The translations under genes and the position numbers were made by a program. The notes under the pieces are model-generated. The model saw only the letters and a list, made by a program, of their open reading frames with translations, made no database searches and was not told the DNA's origin. Below, piece after piece: positions 1 through 6,093 of a DNA stretch of 6,348 nucleotides. Position 1 is the first letter of the stretch. Every line of letters begins with the position of its first letter. The DNA comes from Paenibacillus sp. (GTDB lineage Bacteria; Bacillota; Bacilli; Paenibacillales; NBRC-103111), in contig JARBUQ010000290.1 of the NCBI GenBank assembly GCA_029239545.1, forward strand, positions 1-6,348, given 5' to 3'.

Positions 1-2003
1 ATCAGACCGCCGCACTCCGGACATGGCTTCTCGACCGGTTTGTCCCAGGATACAAAGTCACAGCCCGGATATTGATCACAGCCGTAGAACACGCGTCCTT
101 TTTTGCTGCGGCGTTCAATGACTTTGCCTTCCTTGCACTTCGGACAAGTTACACCGATTTCCTTAACGATCGGTTTGGCGTTGCGGCATTCCGGGAATCC
201 CGTACAAGCCAGGAATTTACCGAATCTCCCCATCTTAACTGCCATGAATCGACCGCATTTATCACATGGAATGTCGGTAATCTCATCTTGTATTTCGACT
301 TCCTTCATTTCTTCTTCGGCAAATTCCAGTCTCTTCTCGAACGTGGTGTAAAATTCCTCCAGCACGTCAACCCAGTTGACCTTGCCCTCCTCCACATGAT
401 CGAGCCCTTCTTCCATATGAGCGGTAAATTCCACGTTCAGGATTTCCGGGAAAAACTCAACCATCAGTTGAATGACAAGACCGCCGAGTTCTGTAGGTAT
501 GAACTTCTTCTCTTCCATTGCCACGTAACCGCGCTTCTGGATCGTCTCCAGAGTAGGAGCGTACGTACTTGGGCGACCGATTCCCATCTCCTCTAATGCT
601 CTTACGAGCCTTGCTTCAGAATAACGTGGAGGCGGTTGGGTGAAATGCTGCTTAGGATCAACCTGCTTGTTAACAAGCTTATCTTTCACCTTAAGCGGTG
701 GCAGCATTTTGTCATCTTCTACGACTAAATCATCGGTTCCTTCCACATATACCTTCATGAAACCAGGAAACTTCACCTTTGAGCCGACGGAGCGGAACAT
801 GACATCCCCTGCAGCAATATCAACCGTCATCGTATCCAGAACGGCAGAAGCCATCTGACTTGCCAGGAAACGTTCCCAGACAAGCTTGTATAGTCGCTGC
901 TGATCTCGGCTTAAATAACCTTTCATCTCATCAGGAGATCTCAAGACTGAGGTTGGACGAATCGCTTCATGCGCATCCTGAGCATTCGCATTTTTCTTCA
1001 AATACACTCGAGGAGTCTCAGGATAGTAGGCTGGCCCATACGACTTCTCAATATATTCCTTAGCTTCTTCTTGGGCAATCGGAGAAATACGTGTCGAATC
1101 CGTACGCATATAAGTGATGAGACCGACCGTGCCTTCCTTGCCAAGCTCTACTCCTTCATACAGCTGTTGAGCGATCTGCATCGTCTTGGCCGCACGAAAA
1201 TTCAATTTGCGTGCCGCTTCCTGCTGCAGGGAGCTTGTAATAAAAGGCGGAGATGGATTGCGCAACCGTTCCTTCTCCTTAACTTCGGTAACGACAAACT
1301 TCTGCTTGTTCAGCGCAAGTAATATTTCTTGTACCTCTGATTCATTGACAAGCTCTTTCTTCTCACCGTGAATCCCGTAGAACTTGGCATCGAATTCAGC
1401 ATTGTTAATCCCGAGTCTGGCAGTAATAGACCAGTACTCTTCCGGAATAAACTCTTCGATCTCATTCTCCCGGTCAATAATCAGCTTCACAGCAACCGAT
1501 TGAACACGACCGGCAGACAGCCCCTTCTTGACTTTCTTCCATAATAGAGGGCTGATCTTATACCCTACCAATCGATCAAGAATACGCCTTGCTTGCTGGG
1601 CATTCACCAGATCCATGTCAATCGGGCGTGGAGTCTTGAAGGCGTCCTTAACGGCTTGCTTCGTTATTTCATTAAATACAACACGACAAGCCTCTGTCTC
1701 CGCCACCTCCAGGTAATGAGCCAAATGCCAGGCAATCGCTTCACCTTCGCGATCCGGGTCAGCTGCGAGATATATTCTTTTTACTTTTTTGCTCGCGTCT
1801 TTCAGTTCCTTCAGGATGGAGCCTTTGCCGCGAATTGTAATATACTTGGGTTCGAATTTGTTGTCTACTTCTACACCGATCTGGCTTTTAGGAAGGTCCC
1901 GAATGTGACCCATGGATGCTTTTACTATATATTTACTTCCTAAATATTTGCCAATCGTCTTAGCTTTTGCTGGTGATTCCACAATGACTAACGAATCTGC
2001 CAT
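1..2003 (-). CDS. topA: DNA topoisomerase I (type IA), C-terminus cut by window edge
   Basis: Type IA topoisomerase that relaxes negatively supercoiled DNA through a 5'-phosphotyrosine intermediate. The frame is open from ATG at 2003 to the left edge, giving 667 complete codons; the family is usually about 690-700 residues, so roughly 25-35 residues and the stop lie outside. The Toprim domain is at the N-terminus, with E9 in VIVESPAKAKTI and the metal-binding D82/D84/E86 in DPDREGEAIAWH. The catalytic tyrosine is Y298 in ITYMRTDS. TQPPPRYSEA follows in the core domain. The C-terminus carries zinc ribbons: C580/C583/C600/C606, C620/C623/C642/C648, and a third beginning C661-P-E-C664. The ribosome binding site GGGGGAAGGA ends 7 nt before the ATG. 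The gene starts 53 bp after dprA in the same direction with no terminator between, so the two are probably co-transcribed. All catalytic residues are present and no frameshift is seen. Confidence 0.97.
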   Translation of the reverse strand, partial: MADSLVIVESPAKAKTIGKYLGSKYIVKASMGHIRDLPKSQIGVEVDNKFEPKYITIRGKGSILKELKDASKKVKRIYLAADPDREGEAIAWHLAHYLEVAETEACRVVFNEITKQAVKDAFKTPRPIDMDLVNAQQARRILDRLVGYKISPLLWKKVKKGLSAGRVQSVAVKLIIDRENEIEEFIPEEYWSITARLGINNAEFDAKFYGIHGEKKELVNESEVQEILLALNKQKFVVTEVKEKERLRNPSPPFITSSLQQEAARKLNFRAAKTMQIAQQLYEGVELGKEGTVGLITYMRTDSTRISPIAQEEAKEYIEKSYGPAYYPETPRVYLKKNANAQDAHEAIRPTSVLRSPDEMKGYLSRDQQRLYKLVWERFLASQMASAVLDTMTVDIAAGDVMFRSVGSKVKFPGFMKVYVEGTDDLVVEDDKMLPPLKVKDKLVNKQVDPKQHFTQPPPRYSEARLVRALEEMGIGRPSTYAPTLETIQKRGYVAMEEKKFIPTELGGLVIQLMVEFFPEILNVEFTAHMEEGLDHVEEGKVNWVDVLEEFYTTFEKRLEFAEEEMKEVEIQDEITDIPCDKCGRFMAVKMGRFGKFLACTGFPECRNAKPIVKEIGVTCPKCKEGKVIERRSKKGRVFYGCDQYPGCDFVSWDKPVEKPCPECGGL

Positions 2004-2056
2004 AGGTTCGTCCTTCCCCCTCTAGTTCACAACCTCATAGTGGAAAGGAATCTCTC

Positions 2057-3160
2057 CTACAATCTTACGAAGGTTGAACCGGGTAGCTGCTGAATCTGCT
2101 TTAACATTGTTAAAGATAACAGAACTGTGTGCATTTGTCCAAACGCAAATCCCGACCGGGTGAGTAATTGGTCCAATGTAATCGGCTCCCAGCTTATATA
2201 TTGCAGTAGCTCTGTCTCTTGTTCAGACAGCTGGACGGGATTATTGGAATGAACGTTGACCGCTGTAACGGGATGCAAAGTTAATAAAGAGCTATACTCC
2301 TCGAGCACATCTTCAATGCATGTTACGGTCTTCGCTCCTTGCTTAATAAGAGAGAGTGTACCGGCACTCTTGGGTGATGTAATGGGACCGGGTACAGCGA
2401 ATACGTCTCTGGAATACTCTAAAGCTTGATCTGCTGTAATCAAGGAACCGCTCCTATCAGCGGCCTCTACTACAATTGTGCCCAAACTTAAGCCTGCTAT
2501 AATCCGATTGCGCTGAGGAAATAATCCTGGATGAACCGGTGTTCCGAGCGGGAACTCAGAGACCAATAACCCATGCTCGGCTAGTTGAGTGTATAGCGAA
2601 GCGTTCTCCGGCGGATAAACCGTGTCCAATGCACAGCCCAAAACTCCGATCGTGGAGCCTCCATGCTCAGCTCTTAACGCCCCTCGATGCGCTTCACTGT
2701 CAATTCCACGGGCTAAACCGCTAACGACAGTCATCCCCGCATCGGCTAACTGTTGAGCGAATTGATAAGCAACCTTCTTGCCGTAAGCAGTGGGCGTTCT
2801 GGTTCCAACCATAGCAATGCAAGGGCGCTGTAAAAGGGAAACATTGCCCTTCAAATACAAGATCCATGGCGGCTGAGCTATCTGACTTAACCACTCGGGA
2901 TAGTCGTTATCATAACGAGACATTAACACAATTCCCCGGCTGTGATAAGAATCCCTTCTCTGCTCTATAAAATCATTGTCGTTCAATAAAGAAATAATCC
3001 GCTCTGCCTTGTCCGGCTTAATCTCCAGTGCAGCAAGCTGCTGCAGCGAAACATTGAATAATTGACTCAGTGAAGAATAGCGGGAAACGAGCTTCTGTAT
3101 CGTTCTCCAGCCGATCCCTGGCATTTCATGCAGGGCGAATAAGATGGTACGGTTATCCAT
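2057..3160 (-). CDS. dprA: DNA-processing protein DprA (Smf)
   Basis: DprA binds single-stranded DNA entering during natural transformation, protects it and loads RecA; many bacteria without known competence also keep it. The protein has 367 residues. An N-terminal helix-hairpin-helix/SAM-like region (about 1-65, with HEMPGIGWRTIQKL) is followed by the Rossmann-like DprA core (about 80-290). Core motifs are MVGTR (117-121), VVSGLARGID (145-154), SEFPLGTP (201-208), FPQRNRIIAGLS (214-225) and EAADRSGSLITA (232-243). The last 60 residues look like the DprA winged-helix domain, which the shorter Bacillus subtilis Smf (about 297 residues, from memory) lacks. ATG is at 3160 with AAAGGAGG at 3178-3171, 10 nt upstream, so the start is secure. 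The sucCD terminator lies upstream and topA follows 53 bp downstream, which makes dprA-topA a separate unit from sucCD. The core looks intact and functional. Confidence 0.96.
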   Translation of the reverse strand: MDNRTILFALHEMPGIGWRTIQKLVSRYSSLSQLFNVSLQQLAALEIKPDKAERIISLLNDNDFIEQRRDSYHSRGIVLMSRYDNDYPEWLSQIAQPPWILYLKGNVSLLQRPCIAMVGTRTPTAYGKKVAYQFAQQLADAGMTVVSGLARGIDSEAHRGALRAEHGGSTIGVLGCALDTVYPPENASLYTQLAEHGLLVSEFPLGTPVHPGLFPQRNRIIAGLSLGTIVVEAADRSGSLITADQALEYSRDVFAVPGPITSPKSAGTLSLIKQGAKTVTCIEDVLEEYSSLLTLHPVTAVNVHSNNPVQLSEQETELLQYISWEPITLDQLLTRSGFAFGQMHTVLLSLTMLKQIQQLPGSTFVRL

Positions 3161-3302
3161 TAGTATATAGCCTCCTTTAAGCGGTTACAAGTCAAAAACC
3201 GATGAGTCTGCATAAGCAATGAAGCTTTGTCATCCAAATAGACAGCGACAGTTTGGCGCAAAAATATCAGAAAAGGATAAAATTTTGTGCTTATTGAGTG
3301 GT
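3161..3302 (-). other. dprA upstream region, no confident promoter
   Basis: Because a terminator closes sucCD just upstream, dprA-topA transcription should start in these 142 bp. The best match I can build is weak: TTGGAT and TATGCA with a 17 nt spacer (3237-3209), each 3 of 6 to the SigA consensus. TTGACT is present near 3195-3190, but no -10 box stands at a normal distance; the nearest TATA-like bases (CTATAT, TATACT) lie 19-22 nt away, around and after the ribosome binding site. The stretch is AT-rich and holds no gene. No clean ComK-type AAAA-N5-TTTT pair is visible. Some dprA-topA transcription may instead be read-through from sucCD. Confidence 0.4.
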
Positions 3303-3350
3303 TAAAACAAAAAACAACCCTCCAGTTCCTTTGCAGGAAATGGAAGGTTG
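3303..3350 (-). terminator. Rho-independent terminator of sucCD
   Basis: On the minus strand a hairpin (arms 3350-3335 and 3330-3315, loop of 4) pairs 14 of 16 positions with two mismatches. It starts CAACCT and ends AGGGTTG. It is followed at once by TTTTTTGTTTTA (3314-3303). It sits 53-100 nt after the sucD stop. Stem plus U-tract on the minus strand is the intrinsic-terminator pattern and separates sucCD from dprA-topA. Confidence 0.9.
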
Positions 3351-3373
3351 CTTACCTTCACGGACTTAATAAG

Positions 3374-3391
3374 GTTGAACCCAAGTTCAAC
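3374..3391 (-). repeat. Perfect 7-bp inverted repeat after sucD
   Basis: GTTGAAC-CCAA-GTTCAAC, a perfect 7 bp stem with a 4 nt loop, lies 11 nt after the sucD stop codon and 23 nt before the terminator hairpin. No U-run follows it, so it is not itself a normal intrinsic terminator. A 3' end stabilising hairpin for the sucCD message is a plausible role (inference). Confidence 0.6.
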
Positions 3392-3402
3392 TTATATAGC
3401 TA

Positions 3403-4332
3403 TTAATGAGTCTTACATTTCTCAAGTAAACCCTTCTCTTCCAACACGCTTACGAGTGTGGAGCCCATTTCGGATGGGGTAGGAGCTACCTTGATACCGC
3501 ATGCTTCCATAGTGGCTACCTTCTCAGCAGCGGTACCTTTTCCGCCGGAGATGATGGCACCAGCATGTCCCATACGCTTGCCTTCCGGAGCCGTCTGACC
3601 ACCAATGAAGCCAACTACCGGTTTCTTCATATTAGCCTTAACCCACTCAGCAGCTTCTTCTTCCGCCGTTCCGCCAATCTCACCAATCATGATAACGGCA
3701 TAAGTGTCAGGATCTTCGTTGAACAGCTGCAGAATATCGATAAATTCCGAACCTTTGACAGGGTCTCCGCCGATTCCAACTGCAGACGATTGCCCGATAC
3801 CGCGTGTAGAAAGCTGATGAACCGCCTCATATGTGAGCGTACCGGAACGTGAAACAACGCCTACATGGCCTTTTTGATGGATGTAACCAGGCATAATTCC
3901 GATTTTGCATTCATCGGGAGTAATAACGCCAGGGCAGTTAGGTCCGATCAAACGCGTTCTTTTACCTTCCATATAACGGCTCACGTTAACCATATCCAGA
4001 ACCGGTATGCCTTCAGTAATACAAATAGCCAGATCCAAATCGGCATCTACCGCTTCCAGGATCGCATCTGCTGCAAATGCAGGTGGAACATAAATAACGG
4101 ACGCAGTTGCGCCTGTTGCTTCCTTAGCTTCTGCAACTGTATTAAATACTGGAAGTTGAACAGTTGTGCCGTTCTCCAAAGTAATGTCAACCGTTGTGCC
4201 GCCTTTACCTGGTGTTACGCCACCTACCATTTGAGTACCGTAATCCAGTCCGCCCTTAGTATGGAACATCCCAACGGAACCAGTAATTCCTTGTGTAATC
4301 ACTTTTGTGTTTTTATTTACTAGAATACTCAT
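3403..4332 (-). CDS. sucD: Succinyl-CoA synthetase (ADP-forming), alpha subunit
   Basis: Alpha subunit of succinate-CoA ligase, which interconverts succinyl-CoA + ADP/GDP + phosphate and succinate + CoA + ATP/GTP in the TCA cycle. It carries the CoA-binding domain and the phosphorylated histidine. The protein has 309 residues. Visible are the N-terminal CoA-binding Rossmann region (VITQGITGSVGMFHTKGG, VGGVTPGKGGT), SVIYVPPAF (79-86), IGPNCPGVITP (129-139), SRSGTLTYEAVHQ (161-173), GIGGDP (186-191), and the active-site His256 in GKRMGHAGAIISGGKGT. The C-terminus CKTH matches Bacillus SucD as I recall it. The family is usually 289-300 residues; the surplus is largely an insertion near residues 47-59. 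ATG at 4332 is preceded by AGGAGAT (4347-4341), 8 nt away. The gene starts 23 bp after the sucC stop and is translated from the same message; a terminator follows. Confidence 0.98.
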   Translation of the reverse strand: MSILVNKNTKVITQGITGSVGMFHTKGGLDYGTQMVGGVTPGKGGTTVDITLENGTTVQLPVFNTVAEAKEATGATASVIYVPPAFAADAILEAVDADLDLAICITEGIPVLDMVNVSRYMEGKRTRLIGPNCPGVITPDECKIGIMPGYIHQKGHVGVVSRSGTLTYEAVHQLSTRGIGQSSAVGIGGDPVKGSEFIDILQLFNEDPDTYAVIMIGEIGGTAEEEAAEWVKANMKKPVVGFIGGQTAPEGKRMGHAGAIISGGKGTAAEKVATMEACGIKVAPTPSEMGSTLVSVLEEKGLLEKCKTH

Positions 4333-4355
4333 TCGAGTTCATCTCCTCTCTCAAA

Positions 4356-5516
4356 TTACTTCACGAGTGCTACGATTTTTTGTGCGCCGTCTGCCATCGA
4401 GTCAGCAGCAACGATATTTAATCCGGATTCATTCAAAATCTTTTTGCCAAGTGCAACATTAGTGCCTTCCAGACGAACTACTAGCGGACGGTCGAGTCCA
4501 ATTTGCTTGGCCGCTTCAACAACACCATTGGCAATTACATCACACTTCATGATGCCGCCGAAGATGTTAACGAAGATTCCTTTTACCTTGGCGTCAGACA
4601 AAATAATTTTGAAGGCTTCAGTAACTTTCTCAGTCGTAGCGCCGCCACCAACATCAAGGAAGTTAGCAGGCTCACCGCCGTAATATTTGATAATATCCAT
4701 CGTTGCCATGGCAAGACCAGCGCCATTAACCATACAACCGATGTTGCCATCTAGCGCTATGTAGCTCAGGTCGAACTTGGATGCTTCAATTTCCTTGGCA
4801 TCTTCCTCTTCAAGGTCACGCAATTCAACGATATCCTTATGACGGAATAGAGCGTTGGAGTCAAAATTCAGCTTGGCATCAAGTGCCATAACTTCTCCGC
4901 CGCCAGTCACGACCAATGGATTGATCTCAGCAATCGAACAATCCTTCTCCACGAATGCACGGTACAAAGCCGTCATGAACTTAACTGCTTTGTTAACGAG
5001 TTCATTAGGGATCTTGATTGCATAGGCTAATTTGCGGGCTTGGAATGCTTGCAGACCTATTGCCGGGTCGATTACTTCTTTAAAAATTTTCTCAGGGGAA
5101 TGAGCAGCTACTTCCTCAATCTCGGTTCCGCCCTCTTCAGAGGCCATCATAACAACTCGGCCCGTTCCACGATCAACAACTAAGCCGATGTAATATTCCT
5201 TCTTGATATCACAGCCCTGCTCGATCAACAGACGCTTGACTTCTTTGCCCTCGGGGCCAGTTTGGTGAGTGACTAACGTTTTGCCAAGGATTTGGCTAGC
5301 GTACTCACGGACTTCATCTATGCTCTTGGCAACCTTAACGCCGCCAGCTTTACCACGTCCGCCTGCGTGGATTTGAGCCTTAACGACAACAACAGCGGTT
5401 CCTAATTGCTTGGCCGCCTCAACAGCTTCTTCAACGGAAAAAGCCACTTTACCTTGTGGAACGGCAACTCCATACTGTCTAAGGAGTTCTTTTCCTTGAT
5501 ACTCATGGATATTCAT
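4356..5516 (-). CDS. sucC: Succinyl-CoA synthetase (ADP-forming), beta subunit
   Basis: Beta subunit of succinate-CoA ligase; it binds the nucleotide through an ATP-grasp domain and pairs with SucD. From ATG at 5516 the protein has 386 residues, the family's normal size (385-388), and begins with the canonical MNIHEYQGKELL. Visible are ATP-site K46 and the glycine-rich AGGRGKAGGV (51-60), the metal ligands N199 (in AEINP) and D213 (in ALDAKL), the GNIGCMVNGAGLAMATMD stretch (258-275), FLDVGGGAT (286-294) and the succinate-loop/power-helix region FGGIMKCD (319-326) of the C-terminal ligase domain. Residue numbers for K46, N199 and D213 agree with E. coli SucC. The frame stays open to a TTG at 5522, but AGGAGG lies only 2 nt from that TTG and 8 nt from the ATG, so ATG is chosen. 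First gene of sucCD; its promoter lies in the long leader region upstream. Confidence 0.98.
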   Translation of the reverse strand: MNIHEYQGKELLRQYGVAVPQGKVAFSVEEAVEAAKQLGTAVVVVKAQIHAGGRGKAGGVKVAKSIDEVREYASQILGKTLVTHQTGPEGKEVKRLLIEQGCDIKKEYYIGLVVDRGTGRVVMMASEEGGTEIEEVAAHSPEKIFKEVIDPAIGLQAFQARKLAYAIKIPNELVNKAVKFMTALYRAFVEKDCSIAEINPLVVTGGGEVMALDAKLNFDSNALFRHKDIVELRDLEEEDAKEIEASKFDLSYIALDGNIGCMVNGAGLAMATMDIIKYYGGEPANFLDVGGGATTEKVTEAFKIILSDAKVKGIFVNIFGGIMKCDVIANGVVEAAKQIGLDRPLVVRLEGTNVALGKKILNESGLNIVAADSMADGAQKIVALVK

Positions 5517-5524
5517 TCTCAAAT

Positions 5525-5530
5525 CCTCCT
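5525..5530 (-). promoter_or_regulatory. sucC ribosome binding site (fixes the start)
   Basis: AGGAGG on the minus strand. Spacing is 8 nt to the ATG at 5516 and only 2 nt to the in-frame TTG at 5522. This decides for the ATG and for the family-typical N-terminus MNIHEYQ. Confidence 0.9.
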
Positions 5531-5646
5531 ATCAAATATGTTGCAGAAATGTAAAAGACAGAAAAGCGGGAACTCCTGCCTAACTGTTGAAACCCTCAAG
5601 TCGCTTATGTTATACCTCTTCAATCACGAATCTGGAAGGGAGGTAA

Positions 5647-5716
5647 CCTAATCATAAGCATATACAGATCGCTGCCGTAAGTCCAGAGATCGCTCTGCGT
5701 TGAAATACAGATTAGG
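5647..5716 (-). repeat. Long-range stem in the sucC leader
   Basis: In the predicted sucC leader RNA, CCTAATC (5716-5710) is perfectly complementary to GATTAGG (5653-5647), 56 nt apart. Enclosed between the arms is a local hairpin CAGAG-CGAT-CTCTG (5698-5685). The arrangement could be a closed multi-element fold in the 5' untranslated region. Each arm is only 7 bp, so chance is not excluded. Confidence 0.4.
5666..5694. repeat. 8-bp direct repeat at 21-bp spacing
   Basis: AGATCGCT occurs at 5666-5673 and again at 5687-5694, in the same orientation and 21 bp apart start to start, which is two helical turns. It lies inside the sucC leader, downstream of the proposed -10 box. The second copy is also the loop and arm of the CAGAG/CTCTG hairpin. 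It could be a protein-binding site or part of the leader RNA fold. Confidence 0.4.
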
Positions 5717-5758
5717 AATTTAGCTTCATCCAATCACATATTCCAAAAAACCTTACCT

Positions 5759-5767
5759 ATTGTACCA
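5759..5767 (-). promoter_or_regulatory. Candidate extended -10 promoter for sucCD
   Basis: On the minus strand TGGTACAAT gives TACAAT (5764-5759, 5 of 6 to the SigA -10) preceded by the extended-10 TGn. No good -35 hexamer stands 16-18 nt upstream; TTGTCG is present but only 11 nt away, too close. Transcription from about 5752 would give a leader of about 235 nt before the sucC ATG. It is the best -10-type sequence I found upstream of sucC on this strand. Confidence 0.5.
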
Positions 5768-5879
5768 CTTTTCCTCGACAATTTCCTAGCTTTTTTCATA
5801 AATTCGAGTATTTTTTTGCTGTAAATGACTGTTAGACAAGAAAACGCCCGATTTTTCTAATTGCTTAGGAAATATTCAC

Positions 5880-5903
5880 ATAGGGTACTTTCTATTTCCC
5901 TAT
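5880..5903. repeat. 6-bp inverted repeat in the divergent region
   Basis: ATAGGG (5880-5885) and CCCTAT (5898-5903) are perfect inverted copies separated by 12 bp. It lies just upstream of the SigA-like promoter proposed for yifB, a position suited to an operator. It is short and unsupported by a second copy. Confidence 0.3.
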
Positions 5904-5918
5904 CAGCTTATTTAAGTA

Positions 5919-5947
5919 TTGCCTTCCGTTGTGAGATTTACTATCCT
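5919..5947 (+). promoter_or_regulatory. Candidate SigA-type promoter for yifB
   Basis: TTGCCT (5919-5924, 4 of 6) and TATCCT (5942-5947, 4 of 6) are separated by exactly 17 bp. Transcription would begin near 5954 and leave about 140 nt before the yifB ATG. The hexamers are moderate; the ideal spacing is the main support. Confidence 0.4.
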
Positions 5948-5952
5948 CTCTT

Positions 5953-5981
5953 GCAGGATTCTAAAGAAAAGTCCAGAATAT
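5953..5981 (+). promoter_or_regulatory. Candidate SigH-like promoter for yifB
   Basis: GCAGGATTC (5953-5961), an 11 bp gap, then CCAGAATAT (5973-5981) resembles the Bacillus SigH consensus RnAGGAwWW - 11/12 bp - RnnGAATww. There are two mismatches, the last base of the -35 element and the first base of the -10 element; the AGGA and GAAT cores are exact. SigH drives early stationary-phase, sporulation and competence genes in Bacillus. The consensus is recalled from the literature, and no expression data are seen here. Confidence 0.35.
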
Positions 5982-5983
5982 AG

Positions 5984-5995
5984 GTATAAGTATAC
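5984..5995. repeat. 12-bp perfect palindrome upstream of yifB
   Basis: GTATAAGTATAC is GTATA-AG-TATAC, 5 bp arms with a 2 bp centre. It falls about where transcription from the SigH-like promoter would begin, an operator-like position. The size suits a small dimeric repressor, but it is short and AT-rich. Confidence 0.35.
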
Positions 5996-6044
5996 GGAAC
6001 ATAAGGAAGCACCTTTTTCCAGTAGCGCGGTTCGGCTTTAATTT

Positions 6045-6058
6045 GTGCATAAGTGCAC
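6045..6058 (+). repeat. Short hairpin in the yifB leader
   Basis: GTGCA-TAAG-TGCAC forms a perfect 5 bp stem with a 4 nt loop, ending 20 nt before the yifB ribosome binding site (AGAGGTG at 6079-6085). There is no U-run after it. It may be a minor leader structure or chance. Confidence 0.3.
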
Positions 6059-6093
6059 TAGCTGACCAATACTAGAAAAGAGGTGTTTTTGCT

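Larger units (their letters stand above)
5517..6093. other. Divergent sucC-yifB intergenic region, no gene seen
   Basis: These 577 bp separate the two divergent genes. Short frames occur on both strands, but none has a ribosome binding site and a protein-like sequence together; the plus-strand frame over 5406-5651 is mostly the shadow of sucC. The region is AT-rich in its middle (about 5750-5920). It contains the sucC leader and -10 box on the minus strand, two promoter-like sequences for yifB on the plus strand, and several short inverted repeats listed separately. No tRNA, no tRNA-like fold and no known riboswitch class was recognised by eye. Confidence 0.75.

Noticed and set aside
72..596. 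Plus-strand open frame of 174 codons opposite topA
   Set aside because: It lies wholly opposite the well-supported topA frame, its product resembles no family I know, and it has no sensible ribosome binding site. It is a shadow frame, as are the other plus-strand frames over topA, dprA, sucD and sucC.
2004..2056. AGGTT/AACCT inverted repeat between dprA and topA
   Set aside because: Only 5 bp with a 22 nt loop and no U-run; too weak to call a terminator or regulatory fold.
3240..3302. ComK-type AT-boxes upstream of dprA
   Set aside because: A-runs and T-runs are present, but no AAAA-N5-TTTT unit with the correct spacing was found; simple AT-richness explains them.
5731..5796. Possible 21-residue minus-strand peptide (MKKARKLSRK...) upstream of sucC
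   Set aside because: No ribosome binding site precedes it, and it overlaps the proposed -10 box, so the sucC transcript would not contain its start.
5836..5862. Terminator-like GAAAACGCCCGATTTTTC
   Set aside because: Only the A/T arms pair; the GC part has no partner, so there is no stable stem, and no gene ends nearby on either strand.
5848..5866. CodY-box resemblance in the divergent region
   Set aside because: My best alignment matched only about 9 of 15 positions of the CodY consensus, which is expected by chance in AT-rich DNA. No CcpA cre-like site was found in the region either.
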